Source of the DNA: Doryteuthis pealeii
Taxonomy: Eukaryota; Mollusca; Cephalopoda; Myopsida; Loliginidae
Reading direction: 5' to 3'
Length of the DNA stretch: 64,000 bases
NCBI GenBank assembly: GCA_023376005.1
Contig: CM042151.1
Location: 80,200,917 to 80,264,916, forward strand
Shown here: one piece after another, positions 45,282-56,265 of the stretch
Layout of the letters: the number at the start of each line of letters is the position of its first letter
Numbering within the stretch: the stretch's first letter is position 1
Program-made: the position numbers and the translations under genes
The notes under the pieces: model-generated
The model's database searches: none
The model's input: the letters and a program-made list of their open reading frames with translations, nothing else
What the model was told of the DNA's origin: nothing

Positions 45282-46142
45282 ATGCTATCACGCACCGAAG
45301 AGAAACCCTTCCCTTGTAAAGTATGTGGATTAGCATTTCCAGCTTGTTCACTTTTAAAGGTACACATGCAAAAACATACTGGACAAAAACCCTATCCTTG
45401 TGAAGTATGTGGATCTGGATTTGCATTTAGCTCATATTTAAAAATTCACATGCGAAAACACACTGGAGAGAGGCCTTACACTTGTGAAATATGTGAATCA
45501 GCGTTTACAAGAAGATCAACATTAAAGAGTCACATGCAAATACACACTGGGGAGAAACCTTATACTTGTGGTGTATGTGGATCAGCATTTTCAAGTGGAT
45601 CTCATTTACAAGTTCACATTCGAACACACACTGGAGAGAAACCCTACAATTGTGAAACATGTGAATCAGCATTTTCAAACAAAGCTGGTTTAACAAATCA
45701 CATGCGATCACACACTGGAGAGAAACCTTTTATATGTGAAGTATGTGGATCTGCATTTGCATTGAATTCCAGTTTGATAAAACATATACGAATACACACT
45801 GGAGAGAAACCCTACGTTTGTGAAGTGTGTGGGTTAGCATTTGCAGTAACTAGCAGTTTAAAAAGACACATACTAGTACATACTGGAGAAAAACCCTATA
45901 GTTGTCAAGTTTGTGGGTCAGCATTTCCAGAGAATTCAGCTTTAAAAAAACATATGAAAACTCACACTGGAGAGAAACCTTTCTCCTGTGAAGTGTGTAG
46001 ATCCAGATTTGTAAACAAGCAAAATCTAAAAAGACATATGCGTACACATACAGGTGAGAAACCATACATTTGTGAAGTATGTAGATCAGCATTTTCACAG
46101 AGTACTCATCTAAAAAATCACATGCAAAAACACACTGGATAG
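45282..46142 (+). CDS. ZNF-4: C2H2 zinc-finger protein, 10 intact fingers
   Basis: The frame encodes 286 residues: an 11-residue leader, which is the end of a broken finger and its linker, then ten fingers with a 28-residue period. All Cys and His ligands are kept. Linkers are T-G-E-K-P except T-G-Q-K-P after finger 1 and T-G-E-R-P after finger 2. Finger 4 has Q in place of K after the helix Leu and fingers 5 and 6 have T-N and I-K, so the helices are more varied than in ZNF-3. The frame ends with TAG where GAG would continue the last linker, and a finger fossil follows. No leader like that of ZNF-3 is present. It could be a functional short protein starting at 45282, or the intact middle of a pseudogene; expression data would decide. 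Confidence 0.75.
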   Translation: MLSRTEEKPFPCKVCGLAFPACSLLKVHMQKHTGQKPYPCEVCGSGFAFSSYLKIHMRKHTGERPYTCEICESAFTRRSTLKSHMQIHTGEKPYTCGVCGSAFSSGSHLQVHIRTHTGEKPYNCETCESAFSNKAGLTNHMRSHTGEKPFICEVCGSAFALNSSLIKHIRIHTGEKPYVCEVCGLAFAVTSSLKRHILVHTGEKPYSCQVCGSAFPENSALKKHMKTHTGEKPFSCEVCRSRFVNKQNLKRHMRTHTGEKPYICEVCRSAFSQSTHLKNHMQKHTG

Positions 46143-46215
46143 AAATCATAGTGTTGTGAAACATGTAAGTCAGTATTTTCTCAAAGGATATGTTTGCTAA
46201 AACATTAAAAAACCA
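46143..46215 (+). pseudogene. Finger fossil after ZNF-4
   Basis: TGTTGTGAAACATGTAAGTC and CAGTATTTTCTCAAAGG show a degraded finger right after the stop. Confidence 0.7.
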
Positions 46216-46280
46216 TCAAAGAAGAAATCAGAAGGGAGAGTGTGGGGTGAGATTTTAGGGGTCAACAAGTTAATTTTATT

Positions 46281-46314
46281 GGTCTCTGTCTCTGTCTGTC
46301 TGTCTGTCTGTCTC
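46281..46314. repeat. (GTCT)n microsatellite
   Basis: TCTG tetranucleotide repeats. Confidence 0.9.
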
Positions 46315-46490
46315 GATTTTTAGAAATTCTGATATTTTTCATATAGATTTTATCAAAACTGCTGCATATTCAGCTTAGGAAAGCCATAAAACTTGAATCT
46401 GACAAAACTTAAAAGGGCTAAAACTTAATGTCCTCTTATGTTGGGGAACATGGAAACAAATGGACTTGGAATAATTTTTATGTTATTCAT

Positions 46491-46790
46491 TATGAGTGTC
46501 ATCACCTCAGCTAATAATGAACCAATCCGTTTTTATTAGAAAGAAAGGTAAAAAAATGACATGCTACACAGAAAAAATAGAATAAAAAAGAAAGTGATTA
46601 AGGGAAAGACAAAGAGAGAGGGTCAGTGCGCAGAAGAGATAATGCTAATCTGTTTCAATCAAATATAATGAAAAGATAAAATGAGGGAAAGAAAGAAAAA
46701 AATTGAGAGAGATGGGGGAAGGAGAGGAAGTTAAATCTTGTTAATAGAAATAGCTCTTGAATAAAATTATCAAATGTTGTATATCCACAG
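46491..46790 (+). repeat. Direct repeat downstream of ZNF-4
   Basis: Partner of 42613-42905; see that entry. Confidence 0.75.
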
Positions 46791-47269
46791 GTCCTGCTAG
46801 TAACGTTATATATTACATTTGGCTTGTTTTGTTTTGTTTTGTTTTACAGCATTTTTAAGAGACATCAGTCTCTATAACTGAAATTACGGCTGCCATTACA
46901 CACAATGATGAGTTCTTATTTTGATGACAACATAGTTGACGTATAAATTGAAATTTGCAAAGCAGAGTGCACTGGCTGAGCGAGCGGGACATATTCTTAC
47001 ATCATTCACTAAAGCTCTTTTCGGTATTTGAGGACACATGCATTTTAGGTTAATACTATATCGGATTAGCTTTTACTTTATTTCTTTTTCAGAAATCAAT
47101 AAAGAGAGACCCTATGTTAACCAATGAAATTAAAAGGCATACTGTGATTGTGACATTAAAGGCTGATCATGGAGATTTAGAAATTGCACGTTTTCTTAAA
47201 GTTGCAAGATCTTTTGTACACAATGTTGGGATTATTTGGATATAAGATGTGCTCTAAATACCCACCTCT
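46791..47269. other. Intergenic, no gene seen
   Basis: Includes a short (TTTTG)n run at 46826-46845. No supported feature. Confidence 0.4.
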
Positions 47270-47960
47270 TTTTATAGACTAGCCAAGGTCATGTGATTGA
47301 CTGTTGTAACCAATCACTGGCAATACTACTGGCCTGATAGAATACTTACCCCCCCCACCCCCACATTGATCATAATTAAAATTGCACTATTGGAGGACGC
47401 ACATAGGATTGCCGGGATCTTTACCAATACTCACAAAGGACATACGATTATCAGTAACTGGGGACACTTTAGTAACCAAAGGGATTCACATTATCGAATG
47501 ACTTTATACCAATAACTCAGGACACTTTAGTAACTATCGGAAATCCGATACAGAATTATCTCCCCCTACCGCTAGGGGCGAATCGCCAACACGAGGTTGG
47601 TGGGAGAATCAAACCCCATCACTTATCGTACGAGAACTGACCAAGACGGACGCGTCTCTACAGCACTCTACAACCACAGCGAGTAGATTCCCTTTCTAGC
47701 ACTAATTTACCTACGAACTGTAATTTCGCCTCTCAGATAAGTCTGTAGCAAATGCCATCAAAATTTGCAACAATATTATGTGCCCTTTGTCAATATATGT
47801 GTTTAATTTCCATTGTTTTGTTTGTCTTCTTTTGTCTGAATAATTGCCTACCACTGGGAGAAGAAGAGCTCCCACGACCCCGTAATTTCTCTTATAACTA
47901 AAGGATTCACATTATCGAGGGACTCTTTATCAAGGATCTAATTCCACTGGATAAGCGCTT
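47270..47960 (+). repeat. GC-richer dispersed repeat, partner of 35590-35900 (LTR-like)
   Basis: TTATAGACTAGCCAAGGTCA and GTAACCAATCACTGGCAATA match 35613-35680. GGATTCACATTATCGA occurs twice within it (47480 and 47905). AGAATTATCTCCCCCTACCG at 47550 recalls the cluster motif. No reading frame is recognised; an old LTR or Helitron-like element is possible. Confidence 0.4.
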
Positions 47961-48169
47961 CTGCTTTAAGACTTAGCAATGACCCTTAAAAACATAACAC
48001 ACAAGATTTATAAATAGTTAGAAAATGAAAATGTCATGGTTATGCCTGTATCAAAACTTAAAAAAACAACATTCTAAATGCTGATTCAATGAGCACACCT
48101 GAATTTATTCCCAAAGGTAAGCAGATAATTGACAGCAATAGAGGTTAATTGCAAAAAAGTTGTTTGTGT

Positions 48170-48345
48170 TTGAACAAAACAATCAGAAATATTGTTCATG
48201 AAGACATTAGATACACATTTTACGTGATGCAGAGAGGTAAAAAACGATGTTTTAGTGTTGTACACTGCAACTGAGAATGTCCAGTATACTCTTTATAACA
48301 TAATTATTAAGGTCTACCGGGAATTCGGAATTGAAAAATAAAAAC
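48170..48345 (+). repeat. Direct repeat, copy 1 (partner 49031-49205)
   Basis: TGAAGACATTAGATACA, TTTTACGTGATGCAGAG and ATTAAGGTCTACCGGGAATT are common to both copies, about 860 bases apart. Identity is high along about 175 bases. Confidence 0.85.
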
Positions 48346-48879
48346 GGTGGTCGGATTTCTGGAGAGAGGAGTGAAAAAGAAATAAGAACAAAGGTTAAAG
48401 TTTGGAAGAGTAAACAAACAACGGGGTAACAGTAATTGACCAAGAAATGACCCCGAAAATAGATTTAAAGATAAAAACGGAAGTTCGGGGTTTTGACTGG
48501 AAACGGACGTGACGCCGGGATGAGAAACAGATGTGACGCCAGGACGAGAAGCGGAAGAAGAAGAATATCGCTCTCTTTTCAGCCATGCCTGGTGGGAAGG
48601 AGGTGAGGTGTTCCCGGTTCCCCCTATGGGCTCGATACTGTAGTAGCGAACATGATTTACGACAGAGTAATTTGACCATACCCTCTCTACCTACTCTCTA
48701 TCTTTCCTTCTCTCTGAAAAAGAACACACAAGCATGGAAGAAATAAACAGCTCCATGTGACTATACAACCTGCATGTGTTTTTTCTAAACTAACAACTAT
48801 TTCTACTACTAACGTTGGCTACTACTACAACTTGGGTTGGCCTATGCGACATACATCGTTCTTGTACACTATTGCATAC
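48346..48879. other. Intergenic, no gene recognised
   Basis: GC-richer at 48470-48620, with GACGCCGGGATGAGAAACAG and GACGCCAGGACGAGAAGCGG as a short internal direct repeat. No domain seen in the frames crossing it. Confidence 0.4.
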
Positions 48880-49030
48880 AGTGTACTGTCGGCACCTATA
48901 TGATTGTCCCAACCCTATTGCCCTAATGGCAAGCCACAAATATTTTTATCATATATATGCTAGATGGCGGTGGCTGAGGGTCTTAGTGTCCTGGTATGAA
49001 GTTAAACTCTATCTTATGGTGAAGTTCTAA
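48880..49030 (+). repeat. Dispersed repeat family D, 5' part
   Basis: GCAAGCCACAAATATTTTTA, GATGGCGGTGGCTGAGGGTC and CTGGTATGAAGTTAAACTCT match 4090-4190. The rest of the D element is replaced by the direct repeat at 49031; a TTGATATGCCATTAAACCAG tail is found at 49215. Confidence 0.6.
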
Positions 49031-49205
49031 TTTGAACAAAACAATCAGAAATCTTGTTCATGAAGACATTAGATACAAATTTTACGTGATGCAGAGTGGT
49101 AAAAAAACGATGTGTTGGTATTATACACTTCAACTGAGAATGTCCAGTATACTATTTGTAACATAATTATTAAGGTCTACCGGGAATTTGAAATTGAAAA
49201 ATAAA
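49031..49205 (+). repeat. Direct repeat, copy 2 (partner 48170-48345)
   Basis: See 48170-48345. It interrupts a family D repeat, so this copy is the one inserted or transferred later. Confidence 0.8.
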
Positions 49206-49417
49206 ATAGTGGGTTGATATGCCATTAAACCAGCCAACAAACCATAAAATCAACCCCTCTCATTATGGCATTCAGTGAGGCAAAGAAAAAATGTCAGGGG
49301 TGGGGGTGAATGTAAATTGAATTTGGTTATAAGGGGGTGCATCAAGTAAAAAGTCTGAGAAGCTCTGTGCTAGACATTTATCATAGGTTAAATTCATTTG
49401 CTGATACTCCAGCCATA

Positions 49418-50650
49418 ATTTTGAGAATTTTTTTACGTGAAATATGCATTGAAGGCAGTTCGATGTTTATTTTTAATTTTTTTGTAAAGGGCATTAATTT
49501 GGGGAAAGATACGAGCCTATTTTTTTGTAAAGGTTCTGTCTTTCTCAGGTATGCCCGTAGAATTTTGAATTCTTCAGGTCGGTCAGTGATTGGTCGGATT
49601 TTTTTTTTTTTTTTTTTTGAATGAGGCTAATTTTCTGTTCCCTGAAAAGGGGCGCGAAATTCGGCAGATAGGAGATTGACTTTGAGAGAACAAGTCGATT
49701 TTGTTGTCTCCGTTGACGTAACATTTTATTTCTCGGAATTATTGGGTTTGACTCTCACGGAGTGAGATTTTGTTTTTCTTCTCCAAAGGAGAAGTTTTAA
49801 TCATTTTAAATTGTTTTGGTGTATATTTGGAAGACCCAAATATTGCATTTGTCTCACAGAGTAAGTCAAGAATTTGAAATATATTTTTATTGTAAGTTGG
49901 CATTCGAAACCGAAAAGTTTTCTTCAGAGAAGAAAATAATATTTGTATTTCCGAGGGTCGGCTTGAAAATTCGACCTTTATTCTTTTATTATAGAGACAT
50001 TGTCTTGTCTCTAAAATTGTACTCTTTGTATGTAAGAAGTAAACTTCTTCATTCCTTGGCATTTTAGCCGTTAATGATTCTGTCCCTCGAAGCTCGACCA
50101 TAAGAAATTTCTGTACCATCATTGTATCAGTAATCACCCAAGAAGGAAGAGGAGAGACCACCTTCAGCCCACTAGAGGAATATTGTAGACGGATTGACGC
50201 CCCGTCCTTCTCTCTACCCGACTGGAAAGTTCGCCCCTTGTTGACCAACGGTGAGGGAAAAGAAAGAAGATACACATTTTATTTACTGTCACTGCTCCTA
50301 ACTCTGTAATTTGTGAGTAGAAATAATTATACACATTATAACTTGTAAAATTCCCTATTTTTTCGGCCTTGTGCCTTTCTTGTGCCTTTTTTGTACCTTG
50401 TTACTTTTTTATAGTTTGTAATATTTTTCTTTTTTTCGGCTTAGAGCCAAAAATTGTTATATGTAGCATAAAGGACAAATTATGCAAGTCATTAGTTGTC
50501 TCTTTTTTTTGTTCCCATAATAAACTTTGTGTTACTATATTGTCTCCTTTTTCAAATTTCTTTTTATTGTCAATTAATTTTTAGTTTTGCTACAATTGAC
50601 ATTTATTTTTCTACAGGACGTAAAAGGACGGACATATATCCTTTTAAATT
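49418..50650 (+). repeat. Long direct repeat, copy 1 (possible solo LTR)
   Basis: About 1.2 kb aligned with 51252-52400: AGGGCATTAATTTGGGGAAA, CTGAAAAGGGGCGCGAAATT, TCTCCGTTGACGTAACATTT, CATATTTGGAAGACCCAAAT-type and AGGACGGACATATATCCTTT in the same order. An AATAAA at 50519 stands about 90 bases before the common TTTTTCTACAGGA block. Both features fit an LTR, but clear TG...CA ends and target duplications were not established. The 178-residue minus-strand frame here is not maintained in copy 2. Confidence 0.65.
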
Positions 50651-50929
50651 CGTTCATAATGAACTGCAAAGTATAATTTGCTTGTCACGAGAAAGAAAAT
50701 TAAAAAGATTATAAAATTGATTGTATCAATAATAATATATTTGTTTAGAACAAAAAAATGATATTACTTTTAAATAAATATCATCAAGTTAGTGATTTTT
50801 CTGTACATAGTGTATTTAATGTTTTTTGTTATAGATTTCTAAGAAGAAACTCTATAAAATGTTTTAAAATGTTGATAAGAGGTTTTGTTTTGAGTGCATC
50901 ATAAATCTTCAAGTAGTCATTTTTGGGGC

Positions 50930-51115
50930 CAATTTAATTGTTTAAAATTTATTAAAAATAAATCTCATATGTAATATTATTTTGCTTCTTTTACTGGTAC
51001 TCATATTACGACTTTCCGACTTAAACAAAAATTTGACCTTAAATAATCGATTTAATTCATTCATTTTTAAAATGAAAATCAGCACCCATTTTGGTGATAC
51101 CTGTTGATTGTCTCT
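50930..51115. repeat. Intron-type block outside the introns
   Basis: TTATTAAAAATAAATCTCAT, ATTTGACCTTAAATAATCGA and AATGAAAATCAGCACCCATT match 11085-11260 and 38940-39070. Confidence 0.65.
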
Positions 51116-51251
51116 TTTAAGAATTATTAATTACTGAAGTAAAAGAAATGAAAACTAATTTACTACAAACTATTCCAATGCTGATTGGTGACTAATACTT
51201 AGCTTAGCTTAGTTCTGACACAAGGCCGGATGTACGGGTCACACAGTGAGA

Positions 51252-52400
51252 ATTTTGAGAATTTTTTTTATTGAAATATGCATTGAAGGCATTGCAATGA
51301 CTATCTTTTGTAATTTTTGTAAAGGGCATTAATTCGGTGGAAAGATACGAGCCTATTTTTTGTAAAGGTTCAGTCTTTCTCAGCCACGCCCATAAGGTTC
51401 TTGAATTCTTCAGGTCGGTTGGTGATTGGTCGGATTTTTGTTTTTTTTTGGAACGAGGCTGATTTCCTGTTCCCTGAAAAGGGGCGCGAAATTCGGCAGA
51501 TTGCAGGTTGGTTTAGAGAAGGAAAGGTCGAATTCCGCTATCTCCGTTGACACGAGTCAACGTAAAATTTTATTTCCCAGATTTATTGGGTTTAATTCTC
51601 TCAGAGAGAGATTTTGTTTTTCTTCTCCAGAGGAGAAGTTGAAAGATTTAAATTGTTTGTTGCATATTTGGAAGACCCAAATATTGCATTATTCTCTCAG
51701 AGAGAGAATTTGTTTTTCTTCTCCGGGGAGAAGTTTAATTATTTTTGAACTGTTTGATAGCTATTTGGAAAACCCCAAATAGCATAATTTTGGCTCTCAG
51801 AAGAAAAGTTTCTGTTCCGTGTCGCCTTGTAAAGCCGACTTATTTTGAAATTGTATTTGCGAGAAGCAAGAAGCTTCGTTGGTCTTCAAGGCACTTTAGC
51901 CTTAAGCATTTGTTGAGTCACCACTTCGGACTCTAACTAACTATAGTAGCGGAATCCTGAGAGGAGAGCAGATACCTCTTTCAACCCCCAAAAAGAGGAA
52001 ACTTTAGACTGACAGACGCCAGTTTTCACTCTGCCCCATTGAAAGAGTTCGCCCCTGACCGACCGACAGAGAAAAGAAGAAGTACTTTTTATTTTTATCT
52101 TTGTAATTTACCAATTTTTTGTATCTGAAAAATTCTTTGTTTTTTCGGCCTCGTGCCTTTTATAATTTGTAATATTTTCCCTATTTTTTTGGCTCCGAGC
52201 CCAATTGTTACGCTTAGCATAAGGGACAAATTATGCAAGTCATTAGTTGCCTTTATTTTTTCTTATAATAAAATTTGAATTACAATTATTGTCTCCTTTC
52301 CTTTTTATATTTTATTTTATTTTTTGCCAAAGTTTAGTGTGCTAAGTTAACTTTTATTTTTCTACAGGAGTAAAAGGACGGACATATATCTTTTTAAATT
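51252..52400 (+). repeat. Long direct repeat, copy 2 (possible solo LTR)
   Basis: Partner of 49418-50650, same orientation, about 600 bases downstream. An AATAAA at 52267 has the equivalent place. The two copies are diverged with several indels, so the pair is old. Confidence 0.65.
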
Positions 52401-52637
52401 TCCACAGAATTCAACTCACTAAGAATGGCCTGCTCATCCAGCTCACTAACCACTTTTGTGTCTAACTGGTGACTAAAAAAAAAAAAGGAAAAATATTTAC
52501 TCAACCCGTTCACCATGGATAGGATTTGATACAAGGTCACAAGTATGGGGCATCCAGTGAGAATCAAACTCGTTCTGTAATAATGGATCTGTGAGACTAG
52601 CTTTATCCAACTGGTGACTAATAATAAAAAAAAAGGC
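52401..52637. other. Intergenic, no gene seen
   Basis: No supported feature. Confidence 0.4.
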
Positions 52638-53330
52638 TAATTAGCCGGTTCCGGTAAAAAGGCAAACATGCTTTTCAAACTTATTTTACCGGTCCTAGTA
52701 AAATAGACCACATGCTATTTTGCCAGCTAATATATTTGAAATATATTTAAATATATTTCAAACTATCTAAAAGCTAAAAGATTAAAATGGTTGTTGACGA
52801 GAAATCTGGGATTATTTAAAAGGTAATTGCTTAAAAAGTAGTTGCGCAATTCATGATAGAAACAAACTTTAAAACAATCTATCTAAAAGCTAATTTCTTA
52901 AAATGGTACTTGACAAGAATTCATCTTATTAGGGTTGGAGTTAGGCTTAGTTTTAGGGATAGGGTTGGATTAGGGTTAGAATTTTATGTTTTACCAATTG
53001 ATAATGAAAAATGCAATTTTTCCACTTTGAAAAAAATTCATGATAGTAAAATTTACCTTTATCATTTCTTTTAATATTTTTTTAAATTTTGTAAAAATTC
53101 ACATGTTTGATCACAAAGTAATTAATGGTATCTATATTTTTCATTTAGAAGAATGTTTTGTGTCTTTATCCTTCACAAAATATAGATATAAATGAATATA
53201 AATAAAATCTTGTGTTAAATCTGTGTTGTTATTTTAAACATTACTTGCATTCATTATAAAGATATTTACAGGGCCGGTAAAATAATCATAAAAGTATAGT
53301 TTGTCTGTTTTACCAGAACCGGCTAAATAG
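52638..53330. mobile_element. Non-autonomous DNA transposon with 60-bp inverted termini
   Basis: The left end TTAGCCGGTTCCGGTAAAAA, with TTTTACCGGTCCT about 35 bases further in, is mirrored by the right end, which carries AGGGCCGGTAAAATAATC and TTTTACCAGAACCGGCTAAA. The interior of about 570 bases has no transposase. The superfamily cannot be told from the termini alone. Confidence 0.75.
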
Positions 53331-53336
53331 AAATAG

Positions 53337-53401
53337 AACCTGATGTAGTTGCTTTTATTATTAAAACAGGCTTTTAATAATAAAATCAACTACATCAGGT
53401 T
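53337..53401. repeat. 30-bp hairpin next to SINE copy B
   Basis: Arms 53337-53366 (AACCTGATGTAGTTG and TTTTATTATTAAAA) and 53372-53401 are reverse complements with one mismatch and a five-base loop. It sits between the DNA transposon and the SINE. Confidence 0.85.
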
Positions 53402-53648
53402 GTTAGCTCAGTCGGTAGAGCGTTCGGCTAGAAACCACAAGGTTCCTAGTTCGATACCGGTCCTCGCCAACTCAGCGTATGAGTAGCACAGGGATCTGTG
53501 CAGTAAAGTAAGGAGCTGATGGTAGGTGTGGCGCGCCACCTCAGATGCTAAAAACAATCTCCTTGGTCTAGCGCTATTGAAAAGGGGATAGACTCCCTCG
53601 CTGACTGGCTGATACCGACTTTAGGCCTCCCCGTCGACTTTACTTACA
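53398..53648 (+). repeat. tRNA-derived SINE, copy B
   Basis: Box A TTAGCTCAGTCGGTAGAG and box B GTTCGATACCGG are well kept; the body ends in GTCGACTTTACTTAC. It lies about 17 bases upstream of the promoter-like motif of ZNF-5. Confidence 0.9.
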
Positions 53649-53664
53649 TCAAGTTCTATGTCAG

Positions 53665-53708
53665 TTAATTACCTCCCTTTAATTCTTTTATTGAATTACC
53701 TCCCTTGA
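53665..53708 (+). promoter_or_regulatory. Conserved upstream motif of ZNF-5 exon 1, in two copies
   Basis: TTAATTACCTCCCTTTAATT at 53665 and GAATTACCTCCCTTGACC at 53693 are variants of the motif before ZNF-2, ZNF-3 and ZNF-6. The second is about 183 bases from the donor, the usual spacing. Confidence 0.45.
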
Positions 53709-53875
53709 CCCCGCTCTTATTGCGAAATATTTCTGCATTATTCATAAAAAGTATTTATTTTTTAAAATTCCTCTGTAAATTTTAGTTTATTTGAAGTTTT
53801 ATAGTTTTGTTCTGTTTATCTGATGCTGCATTGCTTCAAGTAAGACGAAGCCAGACGAAGAAAACAAAAAGGTTG
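53709..53875 (+). other. ZNF-5 predicted exon 1
   Basis: GACGAAGCCAGACGAAGAAA leads to a weaker donor, TTG followed by GTAAAAAG at 53876. ATGCTGCATTGC at 53823 matches the short upstream frame start of ZNF-3 and ZNF-6 but stops after six codons. Confidence 0.5.
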
Positions 53876-54689
53876 GTAAAAAGTTCGCTTAATTCTTCGT
53901 TAAGAGAAATGTTTATTTTGTTTATTTTTTAAATTCGCATTCATTGCCCCAAGAAGTATTCTCACGTAATTTTAACCAAGTTGATATCTCTGGCAAAATA
54001 TTTCAATTGCATAGAATTTTTTTTTATTATTATTATTTGTATTTGTTGAATACTATTTATATTACAAAGAGACGTAACTGGATAAAATTTGATAAAAACA
54101 TTTTTTTTCGTCGAGTCTGTAAAAATAAAAATACTTGCATTTGACAAATAGTTTATCTTCAAGATACGTACTCCCGATTTAAAATAAAAATGGAATGCTC
54201 CCTTAAAATTAGCAGCGGGGGCCAGTGTCGTAGCTCTTTTGACCTGCTTTTTTCAGGAAAATAAACTTTGACCTGAATTCTTAGATAAGCCATGTGCAAA
54301 AATGACCAAACTTTTAAATTTATTAATTTTAAAACAATTACAAAAAATCAGGGAATTGTCCGATTTTAATGAAATTTTCACTAAATTATTATTCAGCGAC
54401 TTAATTTTATAATGAATAGCTTATTTAATTAAAAAACATGAATTTTTTTAATCAATTCATAATTTAGCGGGGGGGGGGTGATCTTTGGTAATTTGAAGAA
54501 AAAAATCCAGTCCCTAATTTTTACATGTCTAGAAAGATCAAATCCGGAAGAACTTATAAAAAATGTCTGCAAGGGTGTGTTGGTGTGTTCTCTTAGATTA
54601 CACTTTTTTTTTAGCAGGGCCAAGAACACACTAAACGCACCTTTGTAGATGAGTAAAACTCTTGCTCTCTCTTGCCAAAAAGTGGTTAC

Positions 54690-54990
54690 CTAGATAGGAC
54701 ACTGAACTGCATCTGGTTCCAGTTCTGAATCTCTGGAGTGTGTGGAGTCAAATGTCATTACCATCACTCCCAGGTCCACTCTAATTTGGGGTGGTAGTAC
54801 ACATTAGGGTCCCATCTATGGGTTAAATAAATCTGAGATAATGAAATGTTTACCTGTTTACAATGATTGTAAAGATATATTTTTGTACTGTATATAATTT
54901 AAAACCATGATTGTTATATTGACTTTGGCATAAAATAACTCAATATGGTTTGATATACTTATTGCCTTAGAATATGCTGACTGTATTCAT
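54690..54990 (+). repeat. Dispersed repeat family D
   Basis: GACACTGAACTGCATCTGGT, CTCCCAGGTCCACTCTAATT and GGTCCCATCTATGGGTTAAA, followed by a partial ATAACTCAATATGGTTTGAT tail. Confidence 0.7.
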
Positions 54991-55134
54991 TATAGATGGG
55001 TAAGAATACCCCCTTAAAAAAAAAAAAACAAAAAAAAACGCCCTGTTGGTTGGGGCTGTAGAATACATCAACAGCTTGTGTGCAGAGGGGTAAAAATCCC
55101 AATGATAGGGTCATCTGTTGCTCGTGGGTGGTGA

Positions 55135-55345
55135 AAATAAAAAAGATGAAGTTCCAATTCTGGAGCTCTGAGGAGTGTGGAGTACCCCTTCAAAAATGAG
55201 TTAAAAAAATTGTGTTTAAATGAAAATTGAGTGTAAATAAAAAGATTTTTAATACCCATCAAGAATGAATGAAAAAAAAACTTTTTTGGCATAGAATAAC
55301 ACAACAAGGGTTAACATACCGTAACATCCAACCAACCAGCCAACC
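55135..55345 (+). repeat. Dispersed repeat family D, internally deleted
   Basis: GTTCCAATTCTGGAGCTCTG and a TTAACATACCGTAACATCCA tail with AACC repeats at 55329-55346; the middle is missing. Confidence 0.65.
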
Positions 55346-55359
55346 AACTTTAAAAATTT

Positions 55360-55670
55360 GAGACAGTGTCCTAGATATAAGATTAAACTGCATCCTGTTG
55401 TGAGGTTTCAGTTCTGGAGCTCTGAGAAAGTGTGGAGTCACATGTTATTGCTATCAGTCCCAGGTCCACTCTGATCTAGATTGGTAGTATCTGTTAGGGT
55501 CCCATCTATGGGTCAAATAGATCTGTTTGATATAATGAAATGTTTAACTATTTAAAATGATTATGAAAATATATTTTTGTACTGTATATATTTGGTAACC
55601 ATAAATGTTTTATTAACATAGGGATAAAATAACCTGATGGGAATTGACATTCGATAAAATCAACCCACCC
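55360..55670 (+). repeat. Dispersed repeat family D, near complete
   Basis: AGTGTCCTAGATATAAGATT, CAGTCCCAGGTCCACTCTGA, GGGTCCCATCTATGGGTCAA and an AATTGACATTCGATAAAATC tail; the best-kept copy in the window. Confidence 0.75.
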
Positions 55671-55951
55671 ACCCAGGGGTTAGACTCCTAATCACCAAGT
55701 AAACTGCATACATTGAATCAATTTCCATTTTTGAATAATGTTTGATGATGTATTATTGTTGTAACTTGAGTTAACAGAGGTATATTAGGAAGAGAAACAT
55801 AAAGGGTATTAAGAATAGAGAAAAAGGTTTACTAAGCAAAGGTACATGTAAACAGAGTAATTAACTATTGCTAGGTTGAGTTAATAATTCCCATGATAGC
55901 TTGTTTCTTTCTTCTGAGTTTCATGAGACATTATTGATAGGAAAAACAGGT

Positions 55952-56210
55952 GGGCCGGGTTAGCTCAGTCGGTAGAGCGTTCGGCTAGAAACCACAAGGT
56001 TCCTAGTTCGATACCAGTCCTTGCCAACTCAGCGTATGAGTAGCACAGGGATCTGTGTGGTAAAGTAAGGAGCTGATGGTTGGTGTGGCACTCCACCTCA
56101 GATGCTAAAACAATCTCCTTGGTCTAGCGCTATTGAAAAGGGGATAGACTCCCTCACTGACTGGCTGATACCGACTTGAGGCCGCCCCGTCGACCTTACT
56201 TTTACTTACA
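55952..56210 (+). repeat. tRNA-derived SINE, copy C
   Basis: GGGCCGGGTTAGCTCAGTCG opens a complete tRNA-like head; body as in copy B. The copy ends 55 bases before the ZNF-5 exon 2 acceptor, in the region where a branch point would be expected to lie downstream. Confidence 0.92.
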
Positions 56211-56265
56211 TTCTCATTAGGTCCTATATGAAAATTATTTAATAATTCTTTTTTTTTTTTCGCAG

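Larger units (their letters stand above)
53876..56265 (+). other. ZNF-5 intron 1 (about 2.4 kb)
   Basis: It begins with sequence like the other introns, then carries the AAAAATCAGGGAATTGTCCG block at 54345-54440 and a half-hairpin at 54536 also seen in ZNF-3. Three family D repeats and SINE copy C fill the rest. Confidence 0.55.

Noticed and set aside
49739..50275. 178-residue minus-strand frame
   Set aside because: No recognisable domain, and it lies in a long repeat whose second copy at 51252-52400 does not keep the frame.
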